Shown piece after piece: positions 35,833 through 44,454 of a stretch of DNA of 64,000 nt. The stretch covers positions 868,001-932,000 of the forward strand of contig NZ_CP081000.1 in NCBI RefSeq assembly GCF_019645875.1. Reading direction: 5' to 3'. Under the pieces are notes generated by a model. That model ran no database searches. It was not told where the DNA came from and worked only from the letters and a program-made list of their open reading frames with translations. Each line of letters starts with the position of its first letter. Positions within the stretch are counted from its first letter, which is position 1. The position numbers and the translations under genes were made by a program. Source of the DNA: Mycolicibacterium senegalense. Lineage in GTDB: Bacteria; Actinomycetota; Actinomycetes; Mycobacteriales; Mycobacteriaceae.

Positions 35833-37687
35833 GCACCACCTCCCGCCGATATGCCGCGATGCGGGCGGCCAACCTCGCGCACACCGCCGGGGAGTCCGAC
35901 ATGTGATCCAGATAGTCGACGTCGTAGCCGGCCTCGGCGGCGGGCGCGGCCACCGACCGACGCCGGTCCTGCACGAGCAAGGTGGCGGTATCGAGTTGCC
36001 GCCGCACCGTGGCGGCCACTGTCGCGTACTCCGGCTGGCCCGCGCCGAACAGCGACTGCAAACCGTCATCGGAGAGCACCACGAGGTGACGGAGTTCGTC
36101 GGAGCGATGGTTGCCGGGCGGGTACCGGTGTGCCAGCAGATCGAGAGGAAACACCGTGCCACCGCTGAAGAACGTCGTCAGTTGGCGCATGATCTCCGAC
36201 CGGTCGCGGGTGTATACGCTGTCACCGGCCACCTGGCCCGGGCCCGACCATGACGTGACCCGCACGCGCCCACCACCTTTGAGGACCGACAGAGCGAGAA
36301 TCATGCCGGCCAGGACCGCCGGGGAGCCGTGGGCGGGACGCGGCATCGAGCCGGACGAGTCGATGTAGAGATCCAATGTCACCGCTTCGGTGGTGACGAC
36401 CGGGTCGTCTGGCAGCTGGGTACGACGGCGTGTCGTCACCCCGGGCACCACCACCGGGTTGGCGGCCAGAGTGGCCGGCCAGTCCAACTCGGTGGCATCG
36501 TCACCAAGTTCCCACGTCTGAAGCGGGCCGGGAATCCCCTGAGCGGCCACACCGCGGCCGGGCTGCAGCAGCGGGCGGATCCACGGCCGGGCCTGCGCCT
36601 CGTACCAGGCCAGCATCACCGCATCGGGATCTGATCCGGCGAATAGATCCAAAGTCTCTGCGATGCCGTAACTTTGGTTCGGCGCCTGACCCGGTTCGGT
36701 GGTTTCGACGGCGGCCGCCGCCGGGTGCACGGGCGGCTCGTCGAGCCGCGGATCGGACAGCACCTCGGAGAGTTCGGCTGCGGTGGCCGGCGATCCGTCC
36801 TGTTCGGCACACCCTCCGTGCGGCAGGCGAGCGTCTGCGGGCAACATGGATTCCAGCACCAGATAGGGCACCATGACCATGCCGAAAGTCAGCGCCCCGC
36901 CCACCGGATCGGCGGCGAAGGTCCGGACCGCTTGTGCGACGTATTCGGCATCGGCGATCGGTTGCACCGGCTGGCTGAGCAGCAGCTCATCCTGTAGGGC
37001 GCGCACCCGCAGGGCCGCCGCCCGGTGGATGCGTTCCTTCTCCCGCAGGTCCTCGCGAACCGTCGACACGTCGAGCGTGGCCGGGTCGATCTGCTGGCGG
37101 GCCCGGGCCGCCTGCCGCGCCGATTCCGGTACCGCAGGAGGGTCATTGGCACACAACGTGTTCGACGGCAGCGACCACAACAGCTCGTAGGCCCGCATCA
37201 AAACCCACCAGGCTGCGTGGGTCGTCGGCTCCCGGTCGGTCAACGTGCGCCACAACGCGATCATGTCCGGTTCGGTGCCCGGGTGCAGGCGGCGCTGCAT
37301 CCGCACCACCCGGTCGTTGATCAGCAGGTCCGACCACAGATTGGACAGGTGGCGAGCCGTGCCGGTGACGGGGATGGCTCGGCGCGGATCGCTCGCCACG
37401 ATCGCCCGGGCCATCTGCTGTGTCAGTTTGAACGACACGATGCGGGTGCTGGGGGACAGGACGTGATGCCCGATCTCGTGAGCGAAGACGCTGACCAGAT
37501 GGCGCTGCGCCCCGACCCGGGCCAGTTCGGCGGTGTCGATCGAGATCGCCGGTGGGAACGTGAACCAGGCGAACGTGCCGGTTGCGCTGTCGGACACCAT
37601 GTTCGGCGGGTGCAGCTGCACGCCCCACAGATCCAGCGCGGCGTGCCAGGCCACCAGCTCGGCCTCGGTCGGCGCCCGCCCGGTCAT
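35825..37687 (-). CDS. HEXXH metallopeptidase fused to von Willebrand factor A domain (DUF2201-like architecture)
   Basis: The 620-residue protein has an N-terminal peptidase-like domain with HEIGH at 70-74 inside LVSVFAHEIGHHVLSPSTR, a zincin active site. A long middle region follows (to about 430), then a vWA domain starting TLDLYIDSSGSM, whose DSSGS (443-447) is the metal-ion-dependent adhesion site, with SGGT at 508-511. Predicted metal-dependent peptidases with C-terminal vWA domains (COG3864/DUF2201 type) commonly pair with MoxR AAA+ ATPases, as here. It probably remodels or cleaves a protein target recruited through the vWA domain. There is no signal peptide, so it acts in the cytoplasm. 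Confidence 0.85.
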   Translation of the reverse strand: MTGRAPTEAELVAWHAALDLWGVQLHPPNMVSDSATGTFAWFTFPPAISIDTAELARVGAQRHLVSVFAHEIGHHVLSPSTRIVSFKLTQQMARAIVASDPRRAIPVTGTARHLSNLWSDLLINDRVVRMQRRLHPGTEPDMIALWRTLTDREPTTHAAWWVLMRAYELLWSLPSNTLCANDPPAVPESARQAARARQQIDPATLDVSTVREDLREKERIHRAAALRVRALQDELLLSQPVQPIADAEYVAQAVRTFAADPVGGALTFGMVMVPYLVLESMLPADARLPHGGCAEQDGSPATAAELSEVLSDPRLDEPPVHPAAAAVETTEPGQAPNQSYGIAETLDLFAGSDPDAVMLAWYEAQARPWIRPLLQPGRGVAAQGIPGPLQTWELGDDATELDWPATLAANPVVVPGVTTRRRTQLPDDPVVTTEAVTLDLYIDSSGSMPRPAHGSPAVLAGMILALSVLKGGGRVRVTSWSGPGQVAGDSVYTRDRSEIMRQLTTFFSGGTVFPLDLLAHRYPPGNHRSDELRHLVVLSDDGLQSLFGAGQPEYATVAATVRRQLDTATLLVQDRRRSVAAPAAEAGYDVDYLDHMSDSPAVCARLAARIAAYRREVVRG

Positions 37688-38301
37688 GCCGGCCAGATCT
37701 CGGCCAGATAAGAGGTGGGCCGCACGACCAACTGTGCGGTTCGGGTGCCGTCGCCCGGGACGTGGTCGGCGGGCGTGGAGGTCACCACATGGCCGAACAC
37801 GTCGGCGTCGATCTGCCAGCGCCGTGGGCCGACATCCACCGTCCACCGGCCCGGCCCGCACGGTGCGGGAGCGGTAGGCGGGTGGTCCCACCTGCCGCCC
37901 AAGCCGGTGAAGCCGCCGACCCGGGCGATCAACTGGCCCGGTGGACGCAACGGCCAGTAGAAGCGATCCACCGCCTGCCCATTGGTGAAGGGGACAACCG
38001 CGTCGACCGGCAGCCCGAGCACCGAGGCCGCGACATCGATCGGCAGCAGCTGTAAGCGGGACAAGGCGTCGGCACGGATCCCGAGCACCCCGGCCCGCCA
38101 CGCGGCGACCGCCGCGACGCTGACCATCGTCTCGGGTGGCAACGAGATACCGTGCAGCGCATGGCAGTACCGGCGTGGATCCCCGCCGAAGCGTGCGACG
38201 TTGTCCGCCGACAGGGCCAGGTCGAGCCCAGCCATCGCGGGAAGCTCAACAGCCGGCACGGGTTGATCGAGGTTGACCTGGTGATACGCCCGGGCAATCA
38301 C
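37684..38301 (-). CDS. Unknown protein between AAA+ and vWA genes
   Basis: I do not recognise this 205-residue protein. It has Pro/Gly-rich loops (PLRPPGQLIARVGGFTGLGG), two helical segments (VSVAAVAAWRAGVLGIRADA) and a Trp-rich beta-like C-terminal half ending RPTSYLAEIWPA. No membrane helix, signal or catalytic motif is visible. The GTG at 38301 gives a 4-bp GTGA overlap with the ATPase stop; a TTG at 38319 is possible. Its own stop overlaps the start of the peptidase-vWA gene by 4 bp. It is probably a subunit specific to this system. Confidence 0.75.
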   Translation of the reverse strand: MIARAYHQVNLDQPVPAVELPAMAGLDLALSADNVARFGGDPRRYCHALHGISLPPETMVSVAAVAAWRAGVLGIRADALSRLQLLPIDVAASVLGLPVDAVVPFTNGQAVDRFYWPLRPPGQLIARVGGFTGLGGRWDHPPTAPAPCGPGRWTVDVGPRRWQIDADVFGHVVTSTPADHVPGDGTRTAQLVVRPTSYLAEIWPA

Positions 38302-39866
38302 CGGCCGCTCTCCAGCCAATGCAGATAGTTCGAATAGCGTTGGTAGAGATACTTCAACGCCACCAGATCATCGAAATCCCGGCCGTAGACCTTGCCCACG
38401 CCGGAGACCGCCGCGATCCGGGACTCGATCGTGGTCAGGCGCCGCGACACCTCCAGTGCGTCCAAGCCGTCGAGGCCGTGGCCGAACTCGGCAAGCAGTT
38501 CGGCCACCGGGTCCTCATGCTCGCGGGCCAGCGCGACGAACTCGCGGCACGAAGTGTCGAACAGATCGGTCAGCCAGCTCGCCGGATCCGATGCCAGCTC
38601 CCGGTCGGCCCCGGTATCGAAGCGGGGATGAGCGGTGTTCGGTAACAGCTTGCCGCGCAACGCGAACGGAACCATCGCCCGCACATCCTCGAGCGTGACG
38701 GTGCCGTTGCCGCGGAACCAGGCCAGCGCCTTGGCGTAGAGCACCAAGTTCTGCAGCGAGCGCACCGAAACCCCGTTGACGGTCTGAGCACCGAGATCGA
38801 CCTGCAGATCAGCGCCCGAGTTGGCGTCGATGATCTGCTCCACCTCAAGTCCGGCCGTGGCCACCACGTCTTTGGTCCGGTATTCGAACCGACGGCCGCC
38901 GTGTTGGACGAATTCGAAGTGACTGACGAAGAACTCCAGACGCCGGCGCACCTCGGCCGGTACGGGGACCGCGCGAATCGCCGTGACCATGGCGGACTGC
39001 TCGGCAGCGCTGAACACCAGCTCGCCGGGCACGTTGTCCTCCGGCCGGTCACCGGCCTCCACACGACTCACCAGTTCATCGAGGAACCGGCTGTTGAATC
39101 CGAACGCCTGCACCGTCACGTCGATGCGGTCGCGCAGCGCCTGGATCACCGGGAAGGTGCCCCCGCCACCGTCGTCGTTGGCGGTGAAAAACCAGCTCTG
39201 CACACCATGTTCGGGCGTGGTGACGTGCATCTGGTCGTGGCTTTCGACATAGCCCTCGGCCACCATGGTCAGCAGCGCGGATTGGGTCTTGGTCGGGATC
39301 CGGTTGTACTCGTCGACGATCTTGACCGGTGCGGTCAGCCAGCTCTTCCAGGCGATCGTGATCTCGGCCAGGCTGCCGGCCTGCACCAGGTCGCGGGGCA
39401 ACGGAATCCCGACCAGGTCACCCACCGTCAGCTGTGGCTGGCCCTGCTGGACGTGGCGGCGGACGTCGGCGGGCGCCGACCCGGCCAGCACCCCCATCAG
39501 CACCGCGAGCGTGGTCTTGCCGCGACCCGGCCCGCCGATCAGCAGGCATCGACCTCCGACGGCGAAAGTCAGTAGCGGGACAAGGACATTGGATGAATAG
39601 GCGGGTTGTTTCGGCAGGCTCAGGGAAGCGCCGGCATCGCCGAGTGGGTAGTTGACCGTGGTGTCCGAGCCGAATTCGACGTCGTAGAACGGCGAGATGA
39701 CGGCCTTGTTGATCAGCCAGAAGTAGGTGCGGCGCAGCTTCTCGTCGAGAGTCACTTCCGGCGCAGTGGGCGGGGTGAACAGGTCGGCGGCGGTGAGGCC
39801 CGCGGCCGGCGCGTGGTCCACCGGCAATGTCGGCGATTTGGATATCGCGCTCCACCTGGTGGTCAT
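38298..39866 (-). CDS. MoxR-type AAA+ ATPase, first gene of the vWA/peptidase operon
   Basis: The 522-residue ATPase has Walker A GGPGRGKT (111-118), Walker B VDEYNRI (184-190), sensor-1 FFTAND (226-231) and ALRDRID (243-249) in the arginine-finger region. DEYNRIPTKTQSALLTMVAE is close to the MoxR consensus DEINRxPxKxQxALLExMxE. It is longer than a typical 330-residue MoxR protein, with an N-terminal extension of about 90 residues and a C-terminal helical addition from about 400. MoxR proteins act as chaperones that load metal or activate partner complexes through vWA proteins. The ATG at 39866 leads five overlapping genes. Confidence 0.88.
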   Translation of the reverse strand: MTTRWSAISKSPTLPVDHAPAAGLTAADLFTPPTAPEVTLDEKLRRTYFWLINKAVISPFYDVEFGSDTTVNYPLGDAGASLSLPKQPAYSSNVLVPLLTFAVGGRCLLIGGPGRGKTTLAVLMGVLAGSAPADVRRHVQQGQPQLTVGDLVGIPLPRDLVQAGSLAEITIAWKSWLTAPVKIVDEYNRIPTKTQSALLTMVAEGYVESHDQMHVTTPEHGVQSWFFTANDDGGGGTFPVIQALRDRIDVTVQAFGFNSRFLDELVSRVEAGDRPEDNVPGELVFSAAEQSAMVTAIRAVPVPAEVRRRLEFFVSHFEFVQHGGRRFEYRTKDVVATAGLEVEQIIDANSGADLQVDLGAQTVNGVSVRSLQNLVLYAKALAWFRGNGTVTLEDVRAMVPFALRGKLLPNTAHPRFDTGADRELASDPASWLTDLFDTSCREFVALAREHEDPVAELLAEFGHGLDGLDALEVSRRLTTIESRIAAVSGVGKVYGRDFDDLVALKYLYQRYSNYLHWLESGR

Positions 39867-39917
39867 CCGGCCCCCTCCCGTCGGGCAATGTTAGCTGTCC
39901 CGCCCTGGCTGAATGGC

Positions 39918-40730
39918 TCAGCCGAGCTCGACCAGGACCGGCGCGTGGTCACTCGGTGCGGTGGTGCCCTTCTTGGGGCGACGCTCGTCCTTCACGATCT
40001 CGGCGCCGGTCACCCGCGAGGCCAGGCCGGGTGAGCCGAGGATGAAGTCGATACGCATGCCGCGGCGCTTCTGGAAGGCCAGCTGGGTGTAATCCCAGTA
40101 GGTGTAGATCCCGGGGCCTTCTGTGAAAGGCCGCACCACATCGGTGAATTGGGCGTCGTGCATGGCCTGGAAAGCCGCCCGCTCCGGGGCGGAAACGTGG
40201 GTGCTGCCGTTGAAGGCGGCCATGTCCCAGACGTCTTCATCCTTGGGGGCGATGTTCCAGTCGCCGACCAGCGCGATGGGTTGCTCCGGATCGTCCTTCA
40301 ACCAGCCTGCGGCGGTATCCCGCAGGGCGGCAAGCCAATCCAGTTTGTAGGCGTAATGCGGGTCGGCCAGCGTGCGGCCGTTGGGCACGTACAGGCTCCA
40401 CACCCGGACCCCACCGCACGTGGCCCCGAGGGCACGGGCCTCGGCGGTGGCCTCCTCCTCAGGCTTGCTGCTCCAGGTCGGTTGACCGGTGAACCCCACC
40501 TCGACGTCGTCCAGGCCGACCCGAGACGCGATGGCCACGCCATTCCACTGGTTGAGCCCGACGTGGGCGACCTCGTAGCCCAGCGCGGCGAACGGCATCA
40601 TCGGGAACTGGGCGTCGGTGCACTTGGTTTCCTGCATGGCCAGCACGTCGACATCGGCCCGCTCCAACCAGTCGACCACGCGGTCCACGCGGGTTCGGAT
40701 CGAGTTGACGTTCCAAGTGGCCAGGCGCAT
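39918..40730 (-). CDS. xthA: Exodeoxyribonuclease III
   Basis: The 270-residue EEP-fold nuclease starts MRLATWNVNSIRTRVDRVVD and has AMQETKC (catalytic Glu), ALVGDWNIAPKDEDVWD (Asp and Asn of the active site) and APSDHAPVLVEL (catalytic His). It is the main AP endonuclease/3'-phosphodiesterase type enzyme of base excision repair. Its position next to GNAT, def and sodC matches Rv0427c in M. tuberculosis. Confidence 0.95.
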   Translation of the reverse strand: MRLATWNVNSIRTRVDRVVDWLERADVDVLAMQETKCTDAQFPMMPFAALGYEVAHVGLNQWNGVAIASRVGLDDVEVGFTGQPTWSSKPEEEATAEARALGATCGGVRVWSLYVPNGRTLADPHYAYKLDWLAALRDTAAGWLKDDPEQPIALVGDWNIAPKDEDVWDMAAFNGSTHVSAPERAAFQAMHDAQFTDVVRPFTEGPGIYTYWDYTQLAFQKRRGMRIDFILGSPGLASRVTGAEIVKDERRPKKGTTAPSDHAPVLVELG

Positions 40731-40734
40731 GGGC

Positions 40735-41589
40735 TTAGAGGTTACGGGCGGCGGCCTGAGCCAGGAACGCCCGGGCGGCAGGTCCGGCGCTCCTGCCGAT
40801 CGCCAGCGCCAAAGTCCTGGTGGTACGCGGGATCAGCGGGCGAGCGACGATTCCGGGATGCGGGCCGGACGGGGACGGCAGGATGCTCACGCCCAGTCCG
40901 GCCCGCACCAGGTTGATGACTGCGGTCATCTCGTGGGCCTCGAAGTCGGCGCCGAGTTCAACACCCGCCTGGGCGGCGACCGGCGTGAACACCGCCGCAC
41001 AGCCGCCCGTCGACCGGATGAACGGTTCGGCGGCCAGCTCGGCATAACTCACCGCGTCGAGTCCGGCGAGCCGGTGCCCGGCCGGCAGTACCGCCACCAT
41101 TTCGTCGACCCCGAGCTCGGCCGCCTCCAGTCCGGGGGCAGGCAGGCTCACCACCCCGACATCGGCCGCGCCGCGCTCCAACCAGTCCCGGATCTCGGGT
41201 TCACTGCCCTCGATCAAATGCACGGTCACACCGGGATACTCGTCGCTGAACGCGCGCAGCCGAGGCGCCAGCATGGTGCCGGTGGCGAACGGCAGACTGG
41301 CCACCCGCAACGTCCCCGTGAGTTGCCCGGCCAGTGCCGCCACTTCGGTGCGCATCAACTCCAGGTGGCTCACCGCGTGCCGGGCATGCTCGGCCGCGCG
41401 CTCACCTGCGGCGGTCAGCGTGACCCCGTCGCGATGCCGACGCAGCAGTGGCAGGCCGAGCTCTTTCTCCAGGCCTGCCACGGCGCGGCTGACCGCCGGC
41501 TGGGTCAGGTTGAGCTGCTGGGCCGCCGTGGTGAAACCGCCCTGGTCCACCACGGCCAGAAATGACCTCAATTGCAACAGGGTGGGCAT
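40735..41589 (-). CDS. LysR-family transcriptional regulator
   Basis: The 284-residue protein has the LysR HTH (LLQLRSFLAVVDQGGFTTAA, QQLNLTQPAVSRAVAGLEKE) and effector domain (LTGTLRVASLPFATGTMLAP, VGVVSLPAPGLE). The ATG at 41589 is directly behind GAGGTGCACG. It is divergent from an SDR gene across 108 bp holding two spaced palindromes (41605-41648). The pair is absent between xthA and the GNAT gene in M. tuberculosis, so it is an insertion in a conserved block. Confidence 0.88.
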   Translation of the reverse strand: MPTLLQLRSFLAVVDQGGFTTAAQQLNLTQPAVSRAVAGLEKELGLPLLRRHRDGVTLTAAGERAAEHARHAVSHLELMRTEVAALAGQLTGTLRVASLPFATGTMLAPRLRAFSDEYPGVTVHLIEGSEPEIRDWLERGAADVGVVSLPAPGLEAAELGVDEMVAVLPAGHRLAGLDAVSYAELAAEPFIRSTGGCAAVFTPVAAQAGVELGADFEAHEMTAVINLVRAGLGVSILPSPSGPHPGIVARPLIPRTTRTLALAIGRSAGPAARAFLAQAAARNL

Positions 41590-41604
41590 CGTGCACCTCG
41601 CTAT

Positions 41605-41648
41605 GCATGTTTGACATGCCCCTATACCCAAAATGGCATGGAACATGC
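41605..41648. promoter_or_regulatory. Two GCATG/CATGC palindromes in the LysR-SDR divergent promoter
   Basis: GCATG-TTTGA-CATGC (41605-41619) and GCATG-GAA-CATGC (41636-41648) share half-sites, and their centres lie 30 bp apart, about three helical turns. The paired, phased layout in a LysR divergent region is typical of recognition and activation sites of a LysR tetramer. Confidence 0.6.
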
Positions 41649-41697
41649 GGATAAGTAAAGCGTTTACGTAATAGACGGAGGACCGAAAGGAAACACG

Positions 41698-42411
41698 ATG
41701 ACGTCACGACGAGTACTGATCACAGGCGCCTCGAAGGGCATCGGACGCGCGGTCGCCGAGCGGCTGGCCGCAGCCGGTCACGAGCCGATCGGCTTCGCCA
41801 GGACTGCCACCCCGGATTTTCCCGGAAAGCTCGTCGAAGTCGACCTCAGCGATCGCGTGGCCACCGATGCGGCGCTGGCTGCGGTGCTGGCCGACGGGCC
41901 GATCGACGCGGTGGTGAACAACGTGGGCCTGGCCCGCTTCGCCCGCATCGGCAGCATCGAACTGGACGATCTGTTCGAGACCTATGACCTCAACGTGCGA
42001 ACGGCCGTGCAGGTGGTGCAGGCGGCGTTGCCGGGCATGCTGGCCGCCGGCTGGGGCCGCATCGTCAACGTCACCAGCCTGACCACGTTGGGCAGCCCCG
42101 AACGCACGCCCTATGCCGCTGCGAAAGCCGCGCTGGAGACGGCCACCCGGATCTGGGCCGGTGAGCTCGCCTCGACCGGCATCACCGTCAACGCCGTCGC
42201 CCCAGGCCCGACCGAGACCGAGATGTACCGCGAACGCAGCCCCCAGGGCTCAGAACGTGAGCAACGCATGCTGGGCACCGTTCCGATGGGGCGGGTGGGC
42301 AAGCCCCGCGAGATTGCCCACGCCATCTGTGCGTTGCTGGACGAGGACGCCGGCTACCTCACCGGACAGATCATCCGGGTCGACGGCGGGGGCAGCATCA
42401 GCGCGGCGTGA
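41698..42411 (+). CDS. SDR-family oxidoreductase (FabG-like)
   Basis: The 237-residue enzyme has the cofactor loop TGASKGIGRAVAERL, NNVGLARF, the catalytic Ser in VNVTSLTTLG, Tyr-Lys in YAAAKAAL and the C-terminal GQIIRVDGGGSIS. Arg/Ser after the loop suggests NADP(H). GAAAGG precedes the ATG at 41698. It is probably induced by the divergent LysR protein. The substrate is unknown. The last 14 bp overlap the convergent GNAT gene. Confidence 0.9.
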   Translation: MTSRRVLITGASKGIGRAVAERLAAAGHEPIGFARTATPDFPGKLVEVDLSDRVATDAALAAVLADGPIDAVVNNVGLARFARIGSIELDDLFETYDLNVRTAVQVVQAALPGMLAAGWGRIVNVTSLTTLGSPERTPYAAAKAALETATRIWAGELASTGITVNAVAPGPTETEMYRERSPQGSEREQRMLGTVPMGRVGKPREIAHAICALLDEDAGYLTGQIIRVDGGGSISAA

Positions 42412-43363
42412 CCACGTCGTCGGCTGCGACATAACGGGTTTGGTGGTGCAACCGGAAACCCAGCGACGTGTACAGCGCGATGGCCGCGTGGTTGTCGACC
42501 TCCACTTGCACGTACGCCCGCCCGGCGCCGGCGGCGGCACCCCAGGCCAGCAGCGCCTCACACACCGCCCGGGCGTGGCCGTGCCCGCGATCATCCGGGG
42601 AAACCCGGACCGACGAGATGCCCAGCCAGACGGTGCCATCCGGCGCCGTCGTCACCGCACCGCGGCCGACCGCGCATCCGGGCACCGTCGCGAACGTGAG
42701 CCGGCCGTCGACCACGGCGGTCAGGATCTCGACGGGGACCTCGCGTTCGTAGATCTGCAGCCACTCCGCGTCCGGTTGCTGCGCCAGCGTGACGCTCGAC
42801 GGCGACGGTTGCCCTGGCGTGACATTCGGGGCCGGGGCCGGGGCCGGGGCCGGGGCCGGGGCGGGGGCCGGCGCAGAGGGCAGGGCGCGCACCATCACCC
42901 GGGCCGGTTTGATGCCCGGAGTGCGAATCGGCAGCAGCCGCTCGGGCAGGGCCAGCCAGGCCGGCAGATCACGATCGCGGTACCACTCCTGCACCGCGGA
43001 CAGGTCGGCGATCTGTGCCGACACACCCAACGGGACAGCCGAATTGGCGCGGCTCGTGACGCCGTGCCCGGCGCGCAGCAGCCAACCTCCCAACCATTGC
43101 TGTTCGACACCCGGCCAGGCCAGTGCCGCGGCGTGCTCGAGCGCGCGGATCTCCGAGGCGCGCACCGGGGTATGGGACAGCTCACGCACACTCACGACAT
43201 CGGCAGGCGCGACGTCGACGAGCTCGCCGTCCTTGGTGCGGATGAGCACCGTCGGCTCCACGCGCTCCAGGTGACCGATGACGTCGGTCAGCGGCTTGGC
43301 CGACCCGGCCGGCAGCCGGTAACGCAGGCTGACCCGGGACCCGGGCGCGGGCAATTGCGGCAT
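42398..43363 (-). CDS. GNAT-family acetyltransferase with N-terminal SH3-like domain (Rv0428c-like)
   Basis: The 321-residue protein has a small beta-rich N-terminal domain (RVSLRYRLPAGSAKPLTDVI and VLIRTKDGELVDVAPADVVS). A central region follows, then an (Ala-Pro)n linker encoded by a GGGGCC-type hexanucleotide repeat. The C-terminal GNAT fold shows SSVRVSPDDRGHGHARAVCE (acetyl-CoA pyrophosphate loop) and YVQVEVDNHAAIALYTSLGF. It sits between xthA and def as Rv0428c does. The acceptor is unknown. It overlaps the def stop by 1 bp and is translated with it. Confidence 0.87.
   Translation of the reverse strand: MPQLPAPGSRVSLRYRLPAGSAKPLTDVIGHLERVEPTVLIRTKDGELVDVAPADVVSVRELSHTPVRASEIRALEHAAALAWPGVEQQWLGGWLLRAGHGVTSRANSAVPLGVSAQIADLSAVQEWYRDRDLPAWLALPERLLPIRTPGIKPARVMVRALPSAPAPAPAPAPAPAPAPNVTPGQPSPSSVTLAQQPDAEWLQIYEREVPVEILTAVVDGRLTFATVPGCAVGRGAVTTAPDGTVWLGISSVRVSPDDRGHGHARAVCEALLAWGAAAGAGRAYVQVEVDNHAAIALYTSLGFRLHHQTRYVAADDVVTPR
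42828..42869. repeat. GGGGCC hexanucleotide microsatellite (7 units)
   Basis: Five perfect GGGGCC units (42828-42857), one GGGGCG and one more GGGGCC lie inside the acetyltransferase gene and encode the Ala-Pro linker on the minus strand. The unit is six bases, so copy-number changes would lengthen or shorten the linker without a frameshift. Confidence 0.9.
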
Positions 43364-43956
43364 CAGTGCCCGAAGGGGTCGGGAACCTCGCCGGGCATCC
43401 AGGACAGGCCGGGCACGCCCCAGCCGTTGCGCTTGACGGTCTTCTTCGCCGCGCGCGCATACCGGCCCACGAGCCGGTCGATGTAGAGGAACCCGTCGAG
43501 GTGCCCCGTCTCGTGCTGCAGCATCCGGGCAAACAAGTCGTTGCCCTCCAGAGTGACCGGTGAACCGTCGGCGTCCAGCCCGGTGACCCGCGCCCAGTCG
43601 GCCCGTCCGGTCGGGAAATTCTCGCCCGGCACGGACAGGCAGCCCTCCTCGTCGTCATCGGGGTCGGGCATCGTCTCGGGGACCTCGGAGGTCTCCAACA
43701 CCGGGTTGATGACCACGCCGCGACGGCGGGTGGTGTGGCCGCGGGTCGGCGCACAGTCATAGACGAACAACCGCTTGGCCACGCCGATCTGGTTGGCGGC
43801 CAAGCCAACCCCGTTCGCGGCGTCCATGGTGTCGAACATGTCCTGGATGAGTGCGGGCAGATCTGCGGGGAGTGAACCGTCCGGGCCGACAGGCACCGGC
43901 TCGGTCGGCGTGTGCAGAACGGGATCCCCGACGATGCAAATCGGTACGACGGCCAT
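43363..43956 (-). CDS. def: Peptide deformylase
   Basis: The 197-residue enzyme removes the formyl group from nascent N-terminal methionine. All three family motifs are present: [11 protein letters not shown] (GxGLAAxQ), EEGCLSVPG (EGCLS, the Cys metal ligand) and QHETGHLDG (HExxH, two His ligands and the catalytic Glu). Its length matches mycobacterial Def (Rv0429c). It is divergent from the DUF3263 gene. Confidence 0.97.
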   Translation of the reverse strand: MAVVPICIVGDPVLHTPTEPVPVGPDGSLPADLPALIQDMFDTMDAANGVGLAANQIGVAKRLFVYDCAPTRGHTTRRRGVVINPVLETSEVPETMPDPDDDEEGCLSVPGENFPTGRADWARVTGLDADGSPVTLEGNDLFARMLQHETGHLDGFLYIDRLVGRYARAAKKTVKRNGWGVPGLSWMPGEVPDPFGH

Positions 43957-44094
43957 GGGGGAAGCTTAAAGTGGCGATCCTTCTCACCCGACTCGCGGGT
44001 TTATGTGTCAGCCGGACCCAGCAAGCCGTGGTTGAATAATCGCCGAACCACAGCGATGTCATTTCTCAAGTGTCGGAAGGGTCCAAGGAGCGAT

Positions 44095-44406
44095 ATGGAC
44101 GGCGCCATGGCGCGGACTGAGCAATCCGGGGACGACTCTGAACTGAGCGATGGGCTCACCCGGCGCGAGCACGATATTTTGGCCTTCGAACGCCAATGGT
44201 GGAAGTACGCCGGAAGCAAGGAAGACGCGATCAAAGAGCTCTTCTCGATGTCGGCCACCCGCTACTACCAGGTGCTGAACGCGCTGGTAGACCGCCCCGA
44301 GGCGCTGGCGGCAGATCCGATGCTGGTCAAGAGGCTGCGGCGGATGCGGGCCAGCCGGCAAAAGGCGCGGGCCGCGCGGCGGCTCGGCTTCGATATCAGC
44401 ACCTAA
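44095..44406 (+). CDS. DUF3263 family protein (Rv0430-like)
   Basis: The 103-residue protein contains LTRREHDILAFERQWWKYAG, SKEDAIKELFSMSATRYYQV and LRRMRASRQKARAARRLGF, matching the actinobacterial DUF3263 family, with an HTH-like helical core and a basic C-terminus that may bind DNA. AAGGAG at 44085-44090 fixes the ATG at 44095. It precedes the virR-like gene as in M. tuberculosis. Confidence 0.9.
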   Translation: MDGAMARTEQSGDDSELSDGLTRREHDILAFERQWWKYAGSKEDAIKELFSMSATRYYQVLNALVDRPEALAADPMLVKRLRRMRASRQKARAARRLGFDIST

Positions 44407-44454
44407 AGGTCACACAATGAAGGATCGGGCGGTTCGCTCGATACAGTGGTGGCG

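Noticed and set aside
43957..44094. Possible tRNA or small RNA between def and the DUF3263 gene
   Set aside because: No cloverleaf arms or CCA-type end can be drawn. The interval looks like an ordinary divergent promoter region.
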